From Hygrocybe punicea (lineage: Eukaryota; Basidiomycota; Agaricomycetes; Agaricales; Hygrophoraceae): a stretch of 64,000 nucleotides of DNA. Made by a program: the position numbers and the translations under genes. Under the pieces are notes generated by a model. It did not search any database. It was given only the letters and a program-made list of their open reading frames with translations, and was not told where the DNA came from. Positions 62,001 through 64,000 of the stretch are shown here, piece by piece (position 1 is the first letter of the stretch; each line of letters starts with the position of its first letter). Location: assembly GCA_963556145.1 (NCBI GenBank), contig OY744467.1, forward strand, positions 4,402,001-4,466,000. The letters run 5' to 3'.

Positions 62001-62957
62001 CTCTGAGGACCCTGAAAGTGATGTATTTCCCTTCACGAAAAAGTTCGCAGTTGTTGTTGCAGTCATGCTGTACCCACATCTTAATGAATTGAACCCCCGG
62101 CACGCAGCGTGTACTCACATTGACAAACCGGGCAGGACCCAAAAAAAGATGGTTCTTTTTCATTTGCTTGGAGTGAATGACGCTGAAATCCCGACGTATG
62201 TCACAGTTCCTGAGATCCGTTCGCTTGAGTTCCTTGTCTTCTTCCTGTGTGAGATTGGCCATTGAACCCTTGAGTTCAGATATCACTGCGCCTGAAACGA
62301 TGGCGCGTGTGGCGAGGATGCACAGTTCTGATTTGCCAGTCCGGTGGGAGTACCGTGAGGTATGCGCGATTTCGATTGATCCCGTTGGATGGTAAAGCTC
62401 AAAGTAACGTGAAGCGTGGCTACGTCGAAAGCAGCATTGAGTGGAAAGGGAATGCATGGCGGAACAGAACGTACGTAGCAAAAGCATTGATCTGCTTTTG
62501 TGTATAAGACTTCAAGTAGTAGCGAATAGGTGGGAGGCTAGAATAGCGATTAGCACGCAAAGGCAGTGGTGGAAATAGATGGACATACGTAAGAAGCTCG
62601 TGAACGGCCTGGCGGGTGGCAATGTGAACAGGACTCCTTGTTACGATGTTCTTTTACAAGAAGAAAAAAAAATGCATTCAGAACGCGCGTAAATCACTGG
62701 CTCAGAAGGAATACACGCGAACTCACGCGTCGGACAATCTGCAAAAGGTCGTCAGCATTCGTCTTGGGCAGCCTCCGAGAAGAATCCATCTTGTGGACGA
62801 GTAAGGGTACCACTCCAGTGCCGAGCTTTTCCACCAGGAGATGGCTGAGGAAGTCGTCGTCCTTGGACAAGTCGCGCATGTTCATGATCTTTGTTGGACG
62901 CCAAGGGATGGCTCCTTTCGTTTGAGACACGACATTGCTCGACGTGGCAGGTGCCAT
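59057..62957 (-). CDS. SET9: Histone H4-K20 methyltransferase Set9
   Basis: This is a SET-domain enzyme of the fungal Set9 (Suv4-20-related) family. The N-terminus is SKDDDFLSHLLVEKLGTGVVP and the following helical part (about 62700-62950). The SET domain has ELCILATRAIVSGAVISELKG, NHLFLGPARFVN joined by an intron to HDCNNNCELFREGKYITF, RVLRAIAIGEEITAHYGDGY, and the cysteine-rich post-SET GRKNRHCLCETCEK. A long acidic and Ser-rich region follows. A second conserved piece, DCPRCIRHFAIYAQPWPSR, is made by splicing 60765-60843. A basic region rich in KRKRGRPR (AT-hook-like) precedes the last exon, 59057-59368. The start at 62957 begins MAPATSSNVV. Other exon ends are approximate. Confidence 0.88.
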
Positions 62958-63755
62958 TGAGAGAGAGGGTCACCTGGACTTCCTAGGAAGTCGGGGCCTG
63001 TGAAAGTGGGGGTCAAAAGAGGGCGGAAAGAAAGATTGCAGGCAGGAACCAGGCGACGGCAAGGGAGAGAATGACAGCCTTCAAAATCTTACCATTACGT
63101 GATCCCGTTTCAGTGTCATGAGGCCTTGTATTAGGCCACCACCATCAATTGGCTCTTACAATAAATAATTTCTTTTGCCTCTCGCTCATTGCTCTCGGCA
63201 ACCCCTTCCAGCAAGGTGCAGTTGATCTCTTTCATGATCAAGATTCAAGGTATTTATATAGCTTTATAGTGGACCTACATTGCCATGATGCTGCGGCACT
63301 GCACGTCAAACCACTTGTAAGTACTAGTCGAGCGCTTTGAAACGCCAGGATTGGCAGAAATGGTGTAATAGACAGATTTACACCGCCTGGATCATTGACC
63401 ACAGGTACTGCCCCGGAAAGACGCACCTATACTACGTGCAAGAACACGGTACCGCTGAACGAAGCCATCGAATGAATAATTTGAATGATCCAATGCTAGG
63501 ACGTCGTGCTTGCGCGGGGCGTTGGGATGTGACAAAGTCTGACACTGACAGAACCAAGGCAACGAAAGTCAACAGTTCCAACAAGGGTGGCCATGGCAAA
63601 TTATTGTTACTTGAAATTGACCAACGTTGTTGAAAGCAACAGTTGCTACTTTGAGGATTGTGCACGCATAAAGCGACGAGAAAGCATGACTGTCATACAA
63701 CAAATGAGGCAACATGTTATTTTATCAACGGTGGCCACATGTCCCTCGCCATGGG
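62958..63755. other. Intergenic region
   Basis: This is upstream of SET9 and downstream of the partial gene at the right edge. Short frames on both strands have no recognisable motif. I see no supported gene. Confidence 0.45.
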
Positions 63756-64000
63756 TTAGTAGCGTGTGGTTTCGCTCATCTCCGCTAGGTATGACCGTGC
63801 TTCTGTTTGCCGGTCCTGATTTTCCTGAGATAGAACTGAGCAGACAAGGGTGTGAGTCCAAGAGACGATATATCGGGAACAACAGCTTACTTCAAGCTCT
63901 TTACCCTCAAGAATATAACCATCCGCACGGCCGGACTGGCCAGGTCGACTGGAGATGGTTGCATACAAACGACCAGCGGCGAATTGAGTCTCAAGTAGCG
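63756..64000 (-). CDS. 3' end of an unidentified gene, cut by the window edge
   Basis: Two exon parts, 63891-64000 and 63756-63824, are separated by an intron at 63825-63890 (GTAAGC...CAG). They read [20 protein letters not shown], then [12 protein letters not shown], then [16 protein letters not shown] and TTRY-stop. The piece before the intron faintly resembles the winged-helix end of PCI-domain proteins, but that is a guess. The family is not identified. Confidence 0.5.
   Translation of the reverse strand, partial: LLETQFAAGRLYATISSRPGQSGRADGYILEGKELEVSCCSRYIVSWTHTLVCSVLSQENQDRQTEARSYLAEMSETTRY

Overview
The window is a piece of a filamentous basidiomycete nuclear genome, most likely an agaricomycete. 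Its genes have many short introns (50-80 nt, GT-AG), and the housekeeping proteins are fungal types (SET9, TFB1, YAK1, ESA1, a CSL factor, CCT6). The gag-like retroelement proteins are of a kind common in mushroom-forming fungi. It splits sharply into two halves near base 30,250.

Bases 1-30,245 are a nested graveyard of mobile elements. There are three LTR families, here called A, B and C. Family A has one nearly complete element (16480-21498) with 619-bp LTRs, a primer-binding site, a 570-aa gag and no pol. It also carries a three-exon gene on the opposite strand, between gag and the 3' LTR. Family B has six LTR copies or fragments. The one at the left edge (LTR 1653-2447) is preceded by a second copy of the same antisense three-exon gene. 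Family C has a broken gag with a zinc knuckle, flanked by two LTRs in inverted orientation. A hAT DNA transposon (13326-24836) sits 7 bp from the end of a B LTR. Its intron-rich transposase is split by two smaller hAT-type elements and by the complete A element. Further hAT-type elements, foldback repeats, a 100-N assembly gap and a solo B LTR follow.

Bases 30,485-64,000 are a gene-dense, low-repeat region. In order they hold a CASP/Coy1-type Golgi coiled-coil protein (+), TFIIH subunit TFB1 (-), a PHOSPHO-type phosphatase (+), the kinase YAK1 (-), proteasome chaperone PAC4/PSMG4 (-), two unrecognised conserved-looking proteins (+, -), a 3-kb stretch without a recognisable gene, a CSL (CBF1/Su(H)/Lag-1) transcription factor (+), a small membrane protein (+), the histone acetyltransferase ESA1 (-), chaperonin CCT6 (+), the H4K20 methyltransferase SET9 (-) and the 3' end of an unidentified gene (-). 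These are ordinary core genes and do not form a cluster.

The most unusual signal is the antisense gene. Two copies of it, in two different LTR families, share three exons, phase-0 introns and a C-terminal C-X2-C-X6-C-X7-C-X2-C-X6-C motif. That spacing fits a Gal4-type Zn2Cys6 cluster, so gag-only retroelements here appear to carry their own putative DNA-binding protein.
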